Below are positions 17,730-26,572 of a stretch of 34,165 nucleotides of DNA, piece by piece; positions within the stretch are counted from its first letter, which is position 1; each line of letters begins with the position of its first letter. Below the pieces are notes generated by a model that did not search any database, was not told where the DNA came from, and saw only the letters and a program-made list of their open reading frames with translations. A program made the translations under genes and the position numbers. Origin of the DNA: Paludibacteraceae bacterium (lineage in GTDB: Bacteria; Bacteroidota; Bacteroidia; Bacteroidales; Paludibacteraceae). The stretch is taken from positions 1-34,165 of the forward strand of contig CAJOKE010000036.1 in NCBI GenBank assembly GCA_905235225.1, given 5' to 3'.

Positions 17730-18809
17730 ATGAAGAAATATAATTTTAATGCAGGACCCAGTATCCTGCCGCAAGAAGTGATTAAACAAACAGCGGAAGC
17801 CGTCATTGACTTCCAGGGTGAGGGACTTTCTATTCTCGAAATTTCTCACCGCGCCAAGTATTTCCAACCCGTTATGGATGAAGCTGAGGCTTTGATGAAG
17901 GAACTGCTCGGCGTTCCTGAAGGATACCGCGTGATTTTCCTTGGCGGTGGCGCAAGCACACAATTCTGCATGGTTCCGTATAATCTCTTGGAGCATAAAG
18001 CGGCATACCTCAATACGGGTGTCTGGTCAAAAAAAGCACTCAAAGAGGCTAAAGGTTTCGGTGAAACGGTTGAGGTGGCGGCAAGCACTACTGACATCCC
18101 CACGGATTATGAAATCCCGCAGGATGCGGATTATTTCCACATCACCACCAATAACACCATTTTCGGTACGGAAATCAATGACGCCAAGTTGGCGGAGATT
18201 TATAAGAAAAAAGGAAACGTGCGTTTGGTCGCAGATATGTCTTCCGATACCCTCAGCCGTCCGGTTGATGTCAGCCAATACGATATTATCTATGGCGGCG
18301 CGCAGAAGAATCTCGCCCCTGCAGGCGTAACCTTTGTTATTATTAAGGAGTCTTGCCTTGGACATGTCAGCCGATATATCCCGACAATGCTCAACTACCA
18401 GACGCATATTGACGGTGGTTCGATGTTCAATACGCCTCCTGTTCTGCCGGTTTATACTGCTGTGCTGACACTTCGCTGGCTCAAGGCGAACGGCGGTGTC
18501 AAATGGATTGAAGAGCGCAATAAAGCAAAAGCAGAATTGCTCTATAATTGCCTTGACAATGCTAAACTCTTTACGCCGACCATCCTCAAGAAAGAGGATC
18601 GCAGCCGCATGAACATCTGCTTTGTACTTAAACCTGAGTATGCAGAACTGCAGGATGACTTCTTCAAATTCGCTACCGAGCGCGGCATGGTGGGTATCAA
18701 AGGACATCGTCTCGTAGGTGGTTTCCGTGCGTCCTGCTACAATGCCATGGATCTGGAGGGCGTGCAGGCTTTGGTTGATTGCATTAACGAATACGAAAAA
18801 TTACATTGA
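17730..18809 (+). CDS. serC: Phosphoserine aminotransferase
   Basis: 359 residues, class V aminotransferase. It begins with the typical NAGPSILP motif; GGGASTQF near residues 72-79 contacts the cofactor phosphate, and Lys193 in [11 protein letters not shown] is the pyridoxal-phosphate Lys. The C-terminal [16 protein letters not shown] segment binds substrate. It converts 3-phosphohydroxypyruvate and glutamate to phosphoserine. The next gene, one base on, encodes the preceding pathway enzyme, forming a serine-synthesis pair. Confidence 0.97.
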   Translation: MKKYNFNAGPSILPQEVIKQTAEAVIDFQGEGLSILEISHRAKYFQPVMDEAEALMKELLGVPEGYRVIFLGGGASTQFCMVPYNLLEHKAAYLNTGVWSKKALKEAKGFGETVEVAASTTDIPTDYEIPQDADYFHITTNNTIFGTEINDAKLAEIYKKKGNVRLVADMSSDTLSRPVDVSQYDIIYGGAQKNLAPAGVTFVIIKESCLGHVSRYIPTMLNYQTHIDGGSMFNTPPVLPVYTAVLTLRWLKANGGVKWIEERNKAKAELLYNCLDNAKLFTPTILKKEDRSRMNICFVLKPEYAELQDDFFKFATERGMVGIKGHRLVGGFRASCYNAMDLEGVQALVDCINEYEKLH

Positions 18810-18810
18810 T

Positions 18811-19731
18811 ATGAAGGTCTTGATTGCAACGGAAAAACCCTTTGCGAAAGTGGCTGTGGACGGCATTCGCGAGGTGGTTGAGGGCGCAGGATATGAACTC
18901 GCTCTCCTTGAGAAATATACTGACAAACAGCAATTGCTTGACGCAGTTGCCGATGCTAATGCGCTTATTATCCGTTCGGATATGGTGGACGCTGAGGTAC
19001 TGGATGCCGCCAAACAGCTGAAGATTGTTGTTCGTGCCGGTGCCGGTTATGACAATATCGACTTGGCTGCTGCCACCGCTCACAGCGTTGTCGCTATGAA
19101 CACTCCGGGACAAAACAGTAACGCTGTTGCCGAATTGGCACTCGGTCTCATGGTCTTTGCGGTACGTAATTTCTACAATGGTACATCCGGCACGGAACTC
19201 AAAGGCAAAAAACTTGGTATCCATGCTTTCGGTAATGTCGGACGCAACGTAGCGCGTGTCGCCCAAGGCTTTGGCATGGACTGTTACGCTTATGATGCCT
19301 ACTGCCCTGATGAGGCGATGACGGCTGCTGGGGTCAAACCTGTGCATTCTGCTGAAGAGTTGTACAAAACCTGTGATGTGGTCAGCCTGCATATTCCTGC
19401 TACTGCTGAGACAAAGAACAGCATTGGCCGTGCCTTGGTCGGCTTGATGCCGAAAGGCGGGTTGCTCGTTAATACTGCCCGCAAGGAGGTTATTAATGAG
19501 GATGAACTTATTATGCTTATGCAGGAACGTACTGACCTCAAATACGTTACCGACATTATGCCTGTGGCGGACGCTAAATTCAAAACGCTCTTCGAAGGAC
19601 GTTATTTTGCTACACCTAAAAAAATGGGTGCGCAGACCGCTGAGGCGAACATCAATGCCGGTATAGCTGCCGCCAGGCAGATTGTGGCATTCTTCCAAAA
19701 CGGCGATACACGCTTTCAAGTCAATAAATGA
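18811..19731 (+). CDS. serA: D-3-phosphoglycerate dehydrogenase, short Bacteroidota form
   Basis: 306 residues from ATG 18811; a longer frame exists upstream but overlaps serC and lacks homology-like sequence, so it is not used. The D-2-hydroxyacid dehydrogenase fold is visible: RAGAGYDNID, a Rossmann glycine region GIHAFGNVGRNVA, and NTARKEVINEDEL with catalytic Arg224. The usual catalytic His position near the C-terminus reads TPKKMGAQTAEAN, with no His; I recall the same in Bacteroides SerA. No ACT regulatory domain. It oxidises 3-phosphoglycerate in serine synthesis. The stop overlaps the next ATG (ATGA). Confidence 0.93.
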   Translation: MKVLIATEKPFAKVAVDGIREVVEGAGYELALLEKYTDKQQLLDAVADANALIIRSDMVDAEVLDAAKQLKIVVRAGAGYDNIDLAAATAHSVVAMNTPGQNSNAVAELALGLMVFAVRNFYNGTSGTELKGKKLGIHAFGNVGRNVARVAQGFGMDCYAYDAYCPDEAMTAAGVKPVHSAEELYKTCDVVSLHIPATAETKNSIGRALVGLMPKGGLLVNTARKEVINEDELIMLMQERTDLKYVTDIMPVADAKFKTLFEGRYFATPKKMGAQTAEANINAGIAAARQIVAFFQNGDTRFQVNK

Positions 19732-21074
19732 ACTCGTTCTGCCGACATACTTTCCTTGTAATGGCATTTCTCGCTGTGCTGCCTTTGGCGGCACAGCATA
19801 TTGAGTGCGTCGGAACGGCTCTGCTTGTGACGAATAATAACGACACCGCTTTTGTCTTCGCAGAAGAGCCCCATCTGAAGTCTAAACTCGGCAATGTGGA
19901 TTGGTATCGTACTTCGGACAAGGAACTTATCCAGTCTGATGTGGATGAAATTTATCCTGAATCCGGTGAAGGGGTTCTTGTGCGTAAGGACGGTAACTTC
20001 CTTGGTGTGTACTACATTTTCCGTTTGGATCAGTATTCGCCCGCGATTAGCAAAGTGGATGTGCTGCCTCGTTGCCGCGAAACGGTCGTGCAGCTGCAAG
20101 GGCATATTCCGCCTATGACTTATACGGATACTTTTGGCTTGCAGGCGGTTATGCCCCGTCACTGTTCGCTCGCATATACTAATCTCAGTTGGTCCGGGGA
20201 GTCTTGGCAGGATTCCGCTGCCGTGCAGTCGTTTGCTTTGTCGCTCAACAAAATGCACCTGCCCGCTGTTTATGGAACTACTACATATGCCGTTCGCTTT
20301 GATGATGAGTGGCGCGAAGCTTTGCAACTGGCTGTCGATTCAGTCGTATCGGATGTAATCGAGCCGGTTGCCGTCTCATCGCACCTCGTCTCCACAACCA
20401 CCGTCAGAGGCGAAGCCGGTGCCAAATCCAATGAGGTCGACCGTCCTACTGATGCCGCTACGCTGACTGGATCAGCGCCTCTGGAGATTTTTTTTGAGTC
20501 TCATCCGACCCCTGCTGTCGAGTTCTTTGACTGGCGCGTGTACCGTGGTTCGCAATTGTTGGCGACACGTTCGGATGAGAACATGCGCTACACCTTTAGC
20601 AATCCCGGGCAATATCGCGTGGTCAGTTATGTCATGAACCGCTTCTGCCCCTGTCAGGATCCTGACGATGGCGATTGTGAACGCGATTCTACGCAGGTTG
20701 ACATTTCCGTGCCTGAGTCGCAACTGATGGTGCCGAATGTCTTTACACCTAATGGAGATGGGCAGAATGATGAGTTCCGTGTGTTGTACCGCTCTTTGCG
20801 CGAGTACCATATTTGGGTGTATAACCGGTGGGGAAAACTGGTTTACGAGTCAACCGATCCCGCCAAAGGCTGGGATGGCATGATTGGTAACCGCCCTGCT
20901 GCCGAAGGGGCATATTACTATGTCATTCGAGCGATGGGAACGGACGCCGACCCGAATGCCGGATACCATACGCGGCAGGCTTATGAAAAGGGCAAAACCA
21001 ATGCCGATGAATCCTACTTGGGCATTTATCAGCTTAGTGGCGACATTAATCTCCTGCGTGGAAAGAATAAATAA
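19728..21074 (+). CDS. T9SS type B sorting-domain (gliding-motility C-terminal type) secreted protein
   Basis: 448 residues with signal peptide 1-22 (ending PLAAQ). The N-terminal half is unrecognised. About residues 245-330 look like a PKD/Ig-like domain (ending GQYRVVSYV). From about 337, VPNVFTPNGDGQNDEF, WVYNRWGKLVYES and GWDG.I are the hallmarks of the type B C-terminal sorting domain (TIGR04131 family), recognised by the type IX secretion system. The sorting domain is followed by an unusual extra 30-40 residues. It is coupled to serA by a four-base overlap (ATGA), though no metabolic link is evident. Predicted cell-surface or secreted. It ends at a strong terminator. Confidence 0.9.
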   Translation: MNSFCRHTFLVMAFLAVLPLAAQHIECVGTALLVTNNNDTAFVFAEEPHLKSKLGNVDWYRTSDKELIQSDVDEIYPESGEGVLVRKDGNFLGVYYIFRLDQYSPAISKVDVLPRCRETVVQLQGHIPPMTYTDTFGLQAVMPRHCSLAYTNLSWSGESWQDSAAVQSFALSLNKMHLPAVYGTTTYAVRFDDEWREALQLAVDSVVSDVIEPVAVSSHLVSTTTVRGEAGAKSNEVDRPTDAATLTGSAPLEIFFESHPTPAVEFFDWRVYRGSQLLATRSDENMRYTFSNPGQYRVVSYVMNRFCPCQDPDDGDCERDSTQVDISVPESQLMVPNVFTPNGDGQNDEFRVLYRSLREYHIWVYNRWGKLVYESTDPAKGWDGMIGNRPAAEGAYYYVIRAMGTDADPNAGYHTRQAYEKGKTNADESYLGIYQLSGDINLLRGKNK

Positions 21075-21101
21075 AAAAGTGCAGTTTCCTGCACTTTTTT
21101 T
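21073..21101. terminator. Bidirectional terminator between convergent genes
   Basis: A-run, GTGCAG (21079-21084), TTTC loop, CTGCAC (21089-21094), T-run. A-run and T-run make it work in both directions. The receptor gene's stop codon (21100-21102, minus strand) touches it. Confidence 0.9.
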
Positions 21102-23631
21102 ATATAGTTAGGTTTACTTCCATACCGAAATACGGACTCGCGCTCCGATGTATTGTTATGCCGTCCATTTCATAATCTGGCAGGTAATCCAGTAGTTTGT
21201 TCACAAAGAGTGCAACATTGGCGTACTTGGTGATACTTTTTTGTACACGCAGGTTCAGGTAGCCCGCAAACGGCACTGTCTTGCGCCGGAACATATCCTC
21301 GTTGTATCGGAATACAAGCCATTGCAGATATGGGTCTGTCTTGTCGGCTTCCGTATACGTCTTTAGTTCTCCCGATGTGTCCATGTAGGCTATAGGCGTT
21401 CCGTCTTTATAAAGCGTTTGCGAACTGGTATATATATTCAGTTCCAGTGTCGCACTGACAGTCAGCCCGATTTTAGGCAAGTGGACATCCGCAATGATAT
21501 TCGTGTTTAGGTTTTCGCGGATCGTTCCGTCCTGCCAGTTATAATAACCGACATATAGGTCTTTGATGGCGGTATTGCCGATGGTTTGTGTTAGTTTGTC
21601 GGTGGAGAACATCGCTTGCGAGTTTTCATACACGGTGCGCAGCCATGCCCCGTTGACGGTGAAGCGCGTGCGGATTGCTTTGATTCGGGGACTTTGGTAT
21701 TGCCACTCTACGCCTTGTTTGCTGATACGGCTGCCGTTCGTGGTCATGCTGTAGGTTATTAGTTTCGTGTACTCATTCCTTACTCCCTCATTGATAATGG
21801 GATACGTGTATGCAATACAGTTCTTCCACTGGCGGAAACCGTCCTGCATCCTTTCGCGGAAATACGTGATGGAGAACTTGTGCTTCTTGATGTCTCCGCC
21901 GAATCGCACTTCCCACTTGAAGTTCCGCGCTGCTTGCAGCTCATGGTTGGCGGCATTGATGATATGCGTGTATATGTTCATCGTGCTGTCTGACGGGGAC
22001 ACATGTATCTCCGGGGCTTTCAAATCCTCGTAGATAAGGTTGGGGTACAGTTGAAGCAGGGTGGGCATCTTGGTGTGTTGACCGACGGCACCGGCTATAT
22101 GGAGTTCACCGCCATCTACCGGTATACTCAGACTCACATTCGCACGCGGATCCAGATAGCATTTCCCGCGCATCGTATATTCCTTGTCCAATCCCAGTAG
22201 CGAAGCTCCCCGAAGCCCGATCTCTATATCCAAATGACTGAATACACGCTCAAACGTAAAGGTCATATTGTCTTGTATATACCATGCTAACTGGTTAGTC
22301 GCCGGTATGTCGTAATAGGCTCGAGGACGTAAATTGGAATTGTAATTCAGTGGGCGCGTTAGGTCATATACTTGACCTCTTCCGAAATTCTTGTCAAACT
22401 TCCATTCTATTCCGGCGGCTGCTTTGTGCTTGATAATCCATGTCTCGAAAAAGAAGTTGGCTTTGGGGCGTACAAACACATTCAGCGGACGACCGTCCAC
22501 CTCATGGTGCGCTACATATCGGTAGGGCAGAAGCCCCACATCGCGGTTCCCCTCTTCCATATTGTCTATGGCCGGTTGAATAGGCGTGGTTAACTGAACC
22601 AGCCGCGTTTGGCTGATTCGGTCGATGGAGTACGCTATGTTCGTCGTCAGTTGCGCTGACCACCAACTCTGCGTCTGTTCCTTCCAGTTCAGCGTGTTCG
22701 ACCAGCCTATCTTATGATATTCGCTCTTGTACGAATCTTCTTTGTTAAAGTGTATGTCAGGGTCCGTTTTTTCATTGTCTATACTGCCGGTATAATCTAT
22801 GTTCGTCTGCCAGCGTACACGGTGCCCGTTCTTCGTCCATTCATTCAACAACCGCACAGAACCGGTGATTCGTTGGTAGTTTTCCAATGTATTAGTAGGG
22901 TCGTTCTTGGCATTCAAGTAATCGACTCCCACGTTTAGAACCGTCTTGTTGTCACGCCAACCTACACCCTTTCCGACATAGAATAGTTTGGAGAAACCGT
23001 CTGCCTTGAATCTCGCCTTCCACGGAGTAGGTTTCATGGTGCGTTCTATCCGCACAACCCCGGAAGTCACATCACCGTACTCTGCTGAAGCAATACCGCG
23101 GATTATCTCCACTTTCTCAATGTCATCGGTTGAAATGGTGCGCATATCTACGCCTTTGTTCACTACTTGCCGCGAAGCGTCTTCGCTGCTGCTTGCCCCT
23201 TGTACGTATTGCATGTTCGCATCTGTTGAAACGGGCGCACCGTCTATCACAAACCCTGTGCCTAATGATGAAGTCGCATAGGCATCGTCACTGCTCCCGT
23301 TATCGGCTTCCCGCAGCTTGATCGTATTCGCATTCGTTAGATTGGGATCCTTGGTGTTGGCACCGGGCAGCATGCTGACAATGTCCGTAAACGACGAGGG
23401 CTGCAAGTGCGTCATCGCATCTTTGTTCACAATCGATGCACTGCTCTTGGTTAGACTCTCCTCGGCCGTCACAACCACTTCCTCTAATACAAACAGCCGG
23501 TCCAGACTGTCCAGTAACGCCTGTTGCGCCGAGTCAAGCACTGCTTCTTGAGTATTCTGTCCCGACGCGCCTTGCGCCGTGACTAATGCCATGCCTGCTA
23601 TGGCTGCGATTATGACCTTCAACCGTTTCAC
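21100..23631 (-). CDS. TonB-dependent outer-membrane receptor
   Basis: 843 residues from a GTG start (23631), with signal peptide about 1-24. A TonB-box-like segment (LEEVVVTAEES) near 48-58 is followed by a plug domain (about 60-205, with FVIDGAPV and IEKVEIIRGIASAEYGDVTSGVV), then a long beta-barrel of alternating aromatic strands to the end. It lacks the carboxypeptidase-like regulatory domain of SusC proteins and has no SusD partner, so it is more likely an ion, siderophore or cofactor receptor than a glycan importer; the ligand cannot be read. Divergent from an ABC transporter operon, which may be related. Its predicted promoter lies only four bases before the GTG. Confidence 0.93.
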   Translation of the reverse strand: MKRLKVIIAAIAGMALVTAQGASGQNTQEAVLDSAQQALLDSLDRLFVLEEVVVTAEESLTKSSASIVNKDAMTHLQPSSFTDIVSMLPGANTKDPNLTNANTIKLREADNGSSDDAYATSSLGTGFVIDGAPVSTDANMQYVQGASSSEDASRQVVNKGVDMRTISTDDIEKVEIIRGIASAEYGDVTSGVVRIERTMKPTPWKARFKADGFSKLFYVGKGVGWRDNKTVLNVGVDYLNAKNDPTNTLENYQRITGSVRLLNEWTKNGHRVRWQTNIDYTGSIDNEKTDPDIHFNKEDSYKSEYHKIGWSNTLNWKEQTQSWWSAQLTTNIAYSIDRISQTRLVQLTTPIQPAIDNMEEGNRDVGLLPYRYVAHHEVDGRPLNVFVRPKANFFFETWIIKHKAAAGIEWKFDKNFGRGQVYDLTRPLNYNSNLRPRAYYDIPATNQLAWYIQDNMTFTFERVFSHLDIEIGLRGASLLGLDKEYTMRGKCYLDPRANVSLSIPVDGGELHIAGAVGQHTKMPTLLQLYPNLIYEDLKAPEIHVSPSDSTMNIYTHIINAANHELQAARNFKWEVRFGGDIKKHKFSITYFRERMQDGFRQWKNCIAYTYPIINEGVRNEYTKLITYSMTTNGSRISKQGVEWQYQSPRIKAIRTRFTVNGAWLRTVYENSQAMFSTDKLTQTIGNTAIKDLYVGYYNWQDGTIRENLNTNIIADVHLPKIGLTVSATLELNIYTSSQTLYKDGTPIAYMDTSGELKTYTEADKTDPYLQWLVFRYNEDMFRRKTVPFAGYLNLRVQKSITKYANVALFVNKLLDYLPDYEMDGITIHRSASPYFGMEVNLTI

Positions 23632-23635
23632 GCTG

Positions 23636-23667
23636 CAAATTTACTGCTTTTTTTTCAATTATACAAC
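23636..23667 (-). promoter_or_regulatory. Promoter of the TonB-dependent receptor
   Basis: On the minus strand: GTTG (23664-23667), spacer of 20, TAAATTTG (23636-23643). The element ends four bases before the GTG start codon, so the transcript should begin at or near the start codon. Confidence 0.7.
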
Positions 23668-23699
23668 ATTTTCCGAAAAATATCGCTCATATAACTCAA

Positions 23700-23754
23700 A
23701 TGTCAGAAATCTTCCGGAAATCTTCCGGAAATCTTTCGGAAATCTTTCAGAAAT
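23700..23754 (+). repeat. 11-bp tandem array, five units
   Basis: CTTCCGGAAAT at 23711 and 23722, CTTTCGGAAAT at 23733, CTTTCAGAAAT at 23744, and a diverged unit at 23700. Exact 11-base steps; each unit is partly palindromic (TTCCGGAA). Confidence 0.9.
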
Positions 23755-23776
23755 CCCTCTCCTTCTTCCCTGCCTT

Positions 23777-23868
23777 AACCATACAATAACCATACAATAA
23801 CCATACAATAACCATACAATAACCATACAATAACCATACAATAACCATACAATAACCATACTACAATA
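23777..23868 (+). repeat. 11-bp tandem array, seven perfect units plus partials
   Basis: AACCATACAAT starts every 11 bases from 23777 to 23843, then a partial unit and a degenerate TACAAT. It lies in the gene-free divergent region 23632-24022. The minus-strand open frame across it is periodic and not a gene. Confidence 0.95.
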
Positions 23869-23968
23869 AATTCAACGGAAACGGCAGATGTATAATGAAC
23901 ATGCAGCCTGTCTATAAATGAAAACCCTCAGAATCAATATTAAAATTTGCTAATTATTTGCTTTCCGT

Positions 23969-23999
23969 TTTGAACTTCCAACTTTTTTTTGTACCTTTG
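23969..23999 (+). promoter_or_regulatory. Promoter of the ABC transporter operon
   Basis: TTTG 23969-23972, spacer of 19, TACCTTTG 23992-23999; it leaves a short leader of about 18 bases to ATG 24023. Confidence 0.72.
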
Positions 24000-24022
24000 C
24001 AGTCTAATTGAATAAACGGTAT

Positions 24023-24745
24023 ATGACTGATTCGGATATTCCCATGATTGAGTACGACCACGTAACGCACTATTACGGAAAACGGTTGATTTACAAAGAC
24101 TTATCCTTCTCCGTTCCCAAGGGGCGTATTCTCGGATTGCTTGGCAAAAATGGAACGGGCAAGACCACTACCATCAACATCCTATCCGGCTTCATCCAGC
24201 CCCATAGTGGCACATGCCGCCTTTTGGGATATGACTCCCGTACTATGCCGGCAGAGGTCAGACAGCGCATCGGACTGCTCTTGGAAGGACATGTTCAGTA
24301 CCCCTTCATGACCATCGAGCAAATCGAGCGTTTCTATGCTCCTTTTTATCCCCGCTGGAACAAGGATGCCTACTATGACCTTATGCGCCTGCTTCGTGTC
24401 AAGGACTACCAGCACCTCAGCCAGATGTCTAATGGACAGCGGTCCCAGGTCGCACTCGGATTGCTTATGGCGCAGGACCCCGAACTGCTTATCTTGGATG
24501 ACTTCTCCCTCGGTCTCGACCCCGGCTACAGGCGGCTTTTTGTGGAATACCTGCGTGATTTCTGCAAGGCGAAGGGGAAAACCGTTTTCCTCACTTCGCA
24601 CATCATTCAGGATTTGGAGCGTCTCGTCGATGATTGTATCATCATGGATTATGGCAAAATCCTCAAACAATGCCCTGTTTCGGAGCTGATCACTCCTGCC
24701 ATGACGCTCGAGGATACTTTTATCGAATTGACTGGCAAATATTAA
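24023..24745 (+). CDS. ABC transporter ATP-binding protein (ABC-2 exporter type)
   Basis: 240 residues from ATG 24023; a TTG five codons upstream lies close to the predicted transcription start and is less likely. Walker A GKNGTGKT at 41-48, signature MSNGQRSQVALGLL, Walker B LLILDD at about 155-160, D-loop GLDP and H-loop TSHI are present. The residue after the Walker B Asp is Asp160 rather than the usual catalytic Glu. The companion gene is a small multi-pass permease, typical of ABC-2 exporters or lipid/metal-associated systems. Substrate unknown. Confidence 0.92.
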   Translation: MTDSDIPMIEYDHVTHYYGKRLIYKDLSFSVPKGRILGLLGKNGTGKTTTINILSGFIQPHSGTCRLLGYDSRTMPAEVRQRIGLLLEGHVQYPFMTIEQIERFYAPFYPRWNKDAYYDLMRLLRVKDYQHLSQMSNGQRSQVALGLLMAQDPELLILDDFSLGLDPGYRRLFVEYLRDFCKAKGKTVFLTSHIIQDLERLVDDCIIMDYGKILKQCPVSELITPAMTLEDTFIELTGKY

Positions 24746-24770
24746 TTCCCTTTTTTGAACTTTGAATACT

Positions 24771-25442
24771 ATGATTAAAGCTATATTTATTAAGGAGTGG
24801 CTGAAAACCCGTCTTGCTGCCTGTCTCATTTTCGTGGCTGCTGTGGGCGTGGTTATTTATCTCCTTTTGGCGTTGCGCAGTACAATGGCGACATCCGGTG
24901 CCGTGGAAACAATCGCCACTATGATCGGCCGTGATATGATTTTCGTCAATCTTATGCAGTTCCTGCCTATGCTCTCCGCCATATGTCTGGCGGTTGTGCA
25001 GTGGTTGCCCGAAATGCAGCTCAAACGCATCAAATTAACCCTCCACCTCCCCGTTCCTTATACGCAGAGTATAGGGCTGATGTTGCTCTATGGGGTGGCT
25101 GTTCTCGCTGTCGTTTCCGTTGCCGATCTGGCTCTGCTATGGGCGGTGGAATCGCTCTGGCTCCCTGCTGAACTGATCAGGCACACGCTCCTGACTATGC
25201 TCACATGGCATATCGCAGGATTGATGGCATATCTCTTGGTTTCGTGGATCATTCTCGAACCTGTCTGGCGGATGCGTGTGGCTGAGATGGCGGTCGCTGT
25301 TCCTTTGTTGGCACTGTTCTTTTTGACACCGCAACCCGAAGTATATAACCGCTTTCTGCCGCTTTTGGGCTTGCTCACTGTCCTTTGTGGATTGCTGCCG
25401 TTCTATAGTATTTATCGCTTCAAAACTGGAAAAGGTCTATGA
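24771..25442 (+). CDS. ABC-2 type permease subunit
   Basis: About 223 residues from ATG 24771 with five to six hydrophobic segments and no signal peptide; a short cytoplasmic N-terminus (IKAIFIKEWLKTR) resembles ABC-2 permeases. It follows the ATPase gene by 25 bases and overlaps the next ATG by four bases (25439-25442). It presumably dimerises and pairs with the ATPase. No conserved motif fixes the substrate. Confidence 0.8.
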   Translation: MIKAIFIKEWLKTRLAACLIFVAAVGVVIYLLLALRSTMATSGAVETIATMIGRDMIFVNLMQFLPMLSAICLAVVQWLPEMQLKRIKLTLHLPVPYTQSIGLMLLYGVAVLAVVSVADLALLWAVESLWLPAELIRHTLLTMLTWHIAGLMAYLLVSWIILEPVWRMRVAEMAVAVPLLALFFLTPQPEVYNRFLPLLGLLTVLCGLLPFYSIYRFKTGKGL

Positions 25443-26551
25443 AAAATATCAAATATCTGATCATTGCTCTCGCCGTGTTGATGGTGCTTTGGCTGCTGCC
25501 CGCGTTTGTTCAGTTGCTTGCACCCGACGCTACACGCCCGCCGTTTGTACTCTATTCGTTCTTGGACAACGATTTCATTTGTATGGAATCGCAGAACGGC
25601 GTTCAGCATTTTCACGATTTCAAGGGAAACAAGTTTACCAAACATGAAGCGGACTCCTTGCTTCCGTTGTTTGCTTTCCGCCAGCTCCTTGCCGAAGGGC
25701 GGCTTCCCGATACAATCGGCGGGATTGCTGTTACACCCAAACTCATTCAGCAGAATGCCTTCCATTTCAAGACCTCGCCCAAGCAGCTCAACCGCCCGTC
25801 AATCGGCTTATATACGATGTTTGAGTCCCAATCCGGCAACGTGGACCTTGTGCTGCCGCCCGATGTATTCCGCCTCACTCATAACGGGCTGGAGTTCATT
25901 GACTGCAAAACCAACGAAATCCTTAAGGCCAAATCTATATCCTTCTCGCGTGAATTGGAAAAGCACGGCTTCACGTTCCCCGTTAATCTGATCTGGGGAA
26001 ACGGCTCGCCGCGTAAGGATTATGATAACGGCTTCTTGCTCACCGACCAAAACAACCGCCTTTTCCAGCTCAAAATGGTGAAGGGCGCACCTTTTGTTCG
26101 TGAAATACAGTTAAATGACCAAATTGGTAATGTTCAAATCATAAAGGTCTTCACCCTTGAGCCTGCCAACCGCGCCTTGATCGGACTCTTTGTCACGGCT
26201 GACCATCGCCTCTTTGCCGTCCGTTCTAATGCTACGGTCGCTCATATCGGCGCATCGAATGACCCGATAAATGACAACATTGTAAATGAGAAAATATTAA
26301 AATATGATCCCGACTCCATGCCGGTTACCATCGTCGGTGACCTCAAACATTGGACGATTACTCTCTATACGGCTACGGACTCGCGTTATTATGCGGTGGA
26401 TGCCAATACTTTTGAACTGGTCGCTTCCCATATTGTTCCAGATCCTGCTCCTCAGGGATGGAATAAACTGAAGAAATTCCTGCTCCCGCTTCGGCTGTCA
26501 TTCACTTCTTGGCACGACCAATACATCTTCCCGCATCTCAACGACGACTGA
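25439..26551 (+). CDS. Membrane-anchored DUF4857-like protein
   Basis: 370 residues. One N-terminal hydrophobic helix (about 5-27) without an obvious cleavage site, then a soluble region rich in beta-strand-like segments facing the periplasm, and amphipathic C-terminal sequence (SFTSWHDQYIFPHLNDD). I associate this type with DUF4857 next to ABC genes in Bacteroides and Prevotella, from memory. Its start overlaps the permease stop (ATGA), so it is probably a third component of the transporter. Function unknown. Confidence 0.65.
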   Translation: MKNIKYLIIALAVLMVLWLLPAFVQLLAPDATRPPFVLYSFLDNDFICMESQNGVQHFHDFKGNKFTKHEADSLLPLFAFRQLLAEGRLPDTIGGIAVTPKLIQQNAFHFKTSPKQLNRPSIGLYTMFESQSGNVDLVLPPDVFRLTHNGLEFIDCKTNEILKAKSISFSRELEKHGFTFPVNLIWGNGSPRKDYDNGFLLTDQNNRLFQLKMVKGAPFVREIQLNDQIGNVQIIKVFTLEPANRALIGLFVTADHRLFAVRSNATVAHIGASNDPINDNIVNEKILKYDPDSMPVTIVGDLKHWTITLYTATDSRYYAVDANTFELVASHIVPDPAPQGWNKLKKFLLPLRLSFTSWHDQYIFPHLNDD

Positions 26552-26572
26552 TATAGGATTCCTGTTTCCTGT

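Noticed and set aside
18718..18810. N-terminal extension of serA
   Set aside because: Overlaps serC coding sequence and lacks family sequence; the ATG at 18811 begins exactly at the conserved MKVLIATEKP start.
18784..19794. 336-codon minus-strand frame
   Set aside because: Shadow of serA with no motif of its own.
23659..23859. Minus-strand frame of repeated Met-Val-Ile-Val-Trp-Leu type
   Set aside because: Pure translation of the 11-bp array; three frames are cycled through, with no independent gene features.
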